8,415 bases of DNA from M55B132 sp964508895. GTDB taxonomy: Bacteria; Bacteroidota; Bacteroidia; Bacteroidales; B18-G4. The position numbers and the translations under genes were made by a program. How positions within the stretch are numbered: position 1 is the stretch's first letter; each line of letters opens with the position of its first letter. Positions 6,169 through 8,415 of the stretch are shown one piece after another. The notes beneath the pieces were generated by a model. That model was not told the DNA's origin. It ran no database searches and was given only the letters and a program-made list of their open reading frames with translations. The stretch spans positions 1-8,415 of the forward strand of contig CAZDWF010000142.1 in NCBI GenBank assembly GCA_964508895.1, in the 5' to 3' direction.

Positions 6169-6354
6169 TCATTTCTGCAGGTTCGCAAACACCTTCACAC
6201 AATCAGGACAAGGACAAACTGCTATCTCCATTCCGGATTCTGATGTTTCAATAGAGTCCGGATCTTGCTCGCAAATGCAGGATGGCTGACTAAAACATTC
6301 AAATAGTTTTCCGCAATGCGGACAATGTTTTTCTTTTACAATGTATGAACTCAT
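6169..6354 (-). CDS. small Cys-rich CWC-type zinc-binding-like protein
   Basis: A 61-aa soluble protein with eight cysteines: 11, 14, 20, 26, 28, 47, 49 and 52. The N-terminal HCPHCGKLFEC, then CIC in place of the usual C-W-C, and the later CPCPDC match the layout of the Cys_rich_CWC family. The cysteine pairs suggest a structural metal site, probably zinc. The role of the family is unknown. The start is the ATG at 6352-6354; an upstream TTG would add only one residue. It begins 18 bases after the folB stop codon on the same strand, so it is probably cotranscribed with folB. Its stop codon lies almost against the heptamer array. Confidence 0.7.
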   Translation of the reverse strand: MSSYIVKEKHCPHCGKLFECFSQPSCICEQDPDSIETSESGMEIAVCPCPDCVKVFANLQK

Positions 6355-6372
6355 CAATCTCTGTGTGTGTTT

Positions 6373-6723
6373 TTATATTTCAAGAACAAGGCTTACCCTT
6401 TCCACCTTCCCTCCCAGTGGTGGGTTCATCTTTGAAACCTTGACCTTTGCTGATTTCACCTGCGGGTAATTCAGCATTATTTGTTCGAGTATTCTACGTG
6501 CAACATGCTCCAAAAGTTTGGATTTTTGCTCCATTTCTTTCTTAACTAACAAATAAACAGCCTGGTAGTTCACTGTGCTTGAAAGATCATCTGTCTTTTC
6601 TGCCTCGCTGGTATCTGTTTCCAGGAAAAGATCAACCAGAAATCGTGTGCCAATGATCTGCTCTTCTTTGAAACAGCCATGGTAGGCGTAAAATTCCATC
6701 CCTTCAAGTGTAATTGTTGCCAT
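6373..6723 (-). CDS. folB: dihydroneopterin aldolase
   Basis: A 116-aa cytoplasmic enzyme of folate synthesis. It cleaves 7,8-dihydroneopterin to 6-hydroxymethyl-7,8-dihydropterin and glycolaldehyde. The length is normal for this single-domain, oligomeric tunnel-fold protein. Visible family marks are FYAYHGCFKEEQIIG (11-25) with Glu21, TVNYQAVY (50-57) with Tyr53, LLEHVA (70-75) with Glu72, and the C-terminal KVSKMNPPLGG (95-105) with Lys98. The Glu, Tyr and Lys correspond to the pterin-binding and catalytic residues of the family. The start ATG is at 6721-6723. It lies downstream of gltX on the same strand, 100 bases away, with the palindromic heptamer block between them. The Cys-rich gene follows 18 bases downstream. 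No other folate gene is visible. Confidence 0.93.
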   Translation of the reverse strand: MATITLEGMEFYAYHGCFKEEQIIGTRFLVDLFLETDTSEAEKTDDLSSTVNYQAVYLLVKKEMEQKSKLLEHVARRILEQIMLNYPQVKSAKVKVSKMNPPLGGKVERVSLVLEI

Positions 6724-6771
6724 AATTTGAAAGTTTGTAATCGGATTAAAATTTAGTGCTATTTATTGTTA

Positions 6772-6825
6772 GATGCCGGATCCCTGATGCCGGATTCCGG
6801 TATCAGGCATCAGGGATCAGGTATC
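6772..6825. repeat. palindromic heptamer block (four units plus four inverted units)
   Basis: Four direct units (GATGCCG, GATCCCT, GATGCCG, GATTCCG) are followed by four inverted ones (CGGTATC, AGGCATC, AGGGATC, AGGTATC), sharing one base at the centre. Folded about 6798/6799, the 54 bases give 23 Watson-Crick pairs, one G-T wobble and three mismatches, with no spacer. It is related to the units flanking the four-helix-bundle gene but holds no gene. Its right end includes the first two bases (6824-6825) of the gltX stop codon as read on the plus strand. It may act as an mRNA-stabilising or attenuating hairpin between gltX and folB; no T-run follows it. Confidence 0.9.
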
Positions 6826-8353
6826 ATTTTCCTATTTGCTCCAATCCTTTCCATATCCTACCTAAGGTTTCCTCCCTGCCAAGAATTTCCACCATCGGAA
6901 ACAGTTCCGCTCCTGTACCGCTGCCAACCAGGCAAATCCGTAGTCCTATGAATACTTTTCCCATCGGCAGTTCATTCTCTTCTATGTATGCTTTTATTTT
7001 TTCTTCCAGGATGTTTGCTTTAAAGGGTTCTGTTTCTTCCAGGATAGGTATGATCTGCTCCAGTATCCCTGGCGTGTCTTCCTTCCATCTTTTCTTTACG
7101 GTCTTTGCATCATATTCTTCCGGTGCTTTGAAGAAATACCATGCCTGATCCCAGAATTCATTGACCAACTCTATCCTGTCTTTTACCAATGGAATTACCT
7201 TTTCGATATATGCAATGCCGGCATCAGTATTTTTATCCTTCAGTACTTCCTGAAAATCTTCAGCCAGCGTTTCATCATCCTTATTCATCAGGTATTGCTT
7301 ATTGAACCATTTTGCCTTTTCAGGATCGAAACGGGCTCCTGATTTGCTCACCCTTTTAAGATCAAAATCCCTGATAAGCTCTTCCATGGAGTAAATCTCT
7401 TTTTCTGTGCCGGGGTTCCAACCTAAAAGAGCAAGTATATTTACAAATGCATCAGCAAAATATCCTGACTCCCTGTATCCTGAAGAAACTTCTTCGGTCT
7501 TAGGATCAACCCACTCTAAAGGGAACACAGGAAATCCCATCTTGTCTCCATCACGTTTGGAGAGTTTTCCTTTTCCTTCGGGTTTGAGTAATAAAGGCAA
7601 ATGAGCAAAGGCCGGCATGCTGTTTTCCCAGCCAAGATATCTGTATAATAAAACATGCAAGGGAAGGGAAGGCAGCCACTCCTCACCCCTGATCACATGG
7701 GTTATTTCCATCTGGTGATCATCAACTACATTAGCCAGATGATAGGTTGGCATCCCGTCAGACTTGAACAATACCTTATCATCCATGGTTGAAGTATGAA
7801 CATTTACCCAATCTCTTATTTCATCATACACTTTCACCTCTTCATCTTCCGGAATCATAATCCTGATAACATAAGATGTTTCTTCCTGTAATAATTTTGT
7901 TACTTCATCTTCATCTAAAGTGAGTGAATTGCGCATCTCCTTACGACTCATATGGTTATAGCCTTTGAAAGAGGTCTTTTCTTCATCCTGCTTTTTGCGC
8001 ATTGCCTCCAGCTCTTCAGCTGTATCAAAAGCAAAATAGGCATGTCCTCTTTCCACCAGAGCAAGGGCGTATGCCTGGTATATTCCTTTACGGTCACTTT
8101 GACGGTATGGGCCATATTTTCCGCCTTCCTCAATTCCTTCATCGAACTTGATACCGCACCAATCCAGTGAGTTAATGATATAACTCTCAGCACCGGGAAC
8201 ATAACGGCTCTGGTCTGTATCTTCAATGCGAAGTATCATTTTCCCGTTGTTGTGCTTTGCGAAAAGGTAATTATACAAAGCAGTTCGTACCCCTCCTATA
8301 TGCAGAGGACCTGTGGGGCTTGGTGCGAATCTTACGCGGACTTGTTTTTCCAT
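6824..8353 (-). CDS. gltX: glutamate--tRNA ligase
   Basis: A 509-aa class I aminoacyl-tRNA synthetase that charges tRNA-Glu with glutamate in the cytoplasm. The N-terminus RVRFAPSPTGPLHIGG carries the HIGH-class motif (HIGG, 18-21), and the KMSKS-class loop is KLSKR (263-267) followed by DG. Between them are RIEDTD and the HVIRGEEWLPS segment. The C-terminal anticodon-binding region ends in the usual RICLVGSG...EILGREETLGRI pattern. Length and domain order are complete. The cysteine cluster that binds zinc in the E. coli enzyme is absent, as in many homologues. Extending to 8374 would need a TTG start, and the ATG at 8351-8353 directly precedes the conserved N-terminus. The TGA stop lies inside the palindromic heptamer block. 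It probably heads the gltX-folB-CWC unit. Confidence 0.97.
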   Translation of the reverse strand: MEKQVRVRFAPSPTGPLHIGGVRTALYNYLFAKHNNGKMILRIEDTDQSRYVPGAESYIINSLDWCGIKFDEGIEEGGKYGPYRQSDRKGIYQAYALALVERGHAYFAFDTAEELEAMRKKQDEEKTSFKGYNHMSRKEMRNSLTLDEDEVTKLLQEETSYVIRIMIPEDEEVKVYDEIRDWVNVHTSTMDDKVLFKSDGMPTYHLANVVDDHQMEITHVIRGEEWLPSLPLHVLLYRYLGWENSMPAFAHLPLLLKPEGKGKLSKRDGDKMGFPVFPLEWVDPKTEEVSSGYRESGYFADAFVNILALLGWNPGTEKEIYSMEELIRDFDLKRVSKSGARFDPEKAKWFNKQYLMNKDDETLAEDFQEVLKDKNTDAGIAYIEKVIPLVKDRIELVNEFWDQAWYFFKAPEEYDAKTVKKRWKEDTPGILEQIIPILEETEPFKANILEEKIKAYIEENELPMGKVFIGLRICLVGSGTGAELFPMVEILGREETLGRIWKGLEQIGK

Positions 8354-8371
8354 GTGTATGATTGTTTGGTG

Positions 8372-8379
8372 CAAAAATA
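8372..8379 (-). promoter_or_regulatory. candidate -7 box for gltX
   Basis: On the minus strand this reads TATTTTTG, an exact match to TAnnTTTG, ending 18 bases before the gltX ATG. No TTG is seen at the matching -33 position (near 8399-8401), and the leader would be very short, so this is only a moderate candidate. Confidence 0.35.
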
Positions 8380-8415
8380 ATAAAAAAGTGATGAGGTTGC
8401 GGGCTGATGTGGGAT

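Noticed and set aside
8388..8415. GATG-containing stretch at the right edge that might start another heptamer array.
   Set aside because: The spacing is not seven bases and the units do not match GATRCYG. The window ends before it could be tested.

Overview
The window looks like chromosomal DNA from a Bacteroidota (Bacteroidetes) bacterium. The DNA is AT-rich. Most starts lack a Shine-Dalgarno site. Several genes have a TAnnTTTG-like -7 box, sometimes with a TTG about 20 bases upstream. Lipoproteins begin with Cys-Lys-Lys-Asp-type ends, and a signal peptide ends in Ser-Phe-Ser-Gln. Genus cannot be told from this window.

Left part (1-5188), an envelope region: an open minus-strand frame runs off the left edge (uncertain). 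It is followed by a GH17 beta-1,3-glucanase-type lipoprotein (240-1298, +), a secreted TPR / Ig-like / caspase-family protein (1395-3572, -), a small outer-membrane beta-barrel-like protein (3827-4402, +) and a PKD plus FN3-like lipoprotein (4460-5188, -). The orientations alternate, so each is probably its own transcription unit. All four clear genes carry export signals, but nothing shows that they form one pathway.

Middle part (5189-6167): tRNA-Cys(GCA) on the minus strand, with a -7-like box and a strong intrinsic terminator. Next comes an orphan four-helix-bundle gene (23S rRNA intervening-sequence protein / Avd-like family) flanked by arrays of a degenerate 7-bp repeat (GATRCYG). The arrays are in opposite orientation and share a perfect 25-bp inverted repeat (5611-5635 and 6141-6165).

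Right part (6169-8353), minus strand: gltX (glutamyl-tRNA synthetase), folB (dihydroneopterin aldolase) and a 61-aa Cys-rich CWC-type protein lie in that order of transcription. A second heptamer block, folded on itself as a 54-bp imperfect palindrome and without a gene, sits between gltX and folB and includes the gltX stop codon.

The strongest candidate for an undescribed system is the pairing of heptamer repeats with the four-helix-bundle gene. One locus is array-gene-inverted array; the other is array-inverted array with no gene. This resembles the relation of RAYT genes to REP/REPIN palindromes or of a transposon to its MITE, but with an unrelated protein family. The structure is seen in the sequence; mobility is inference.
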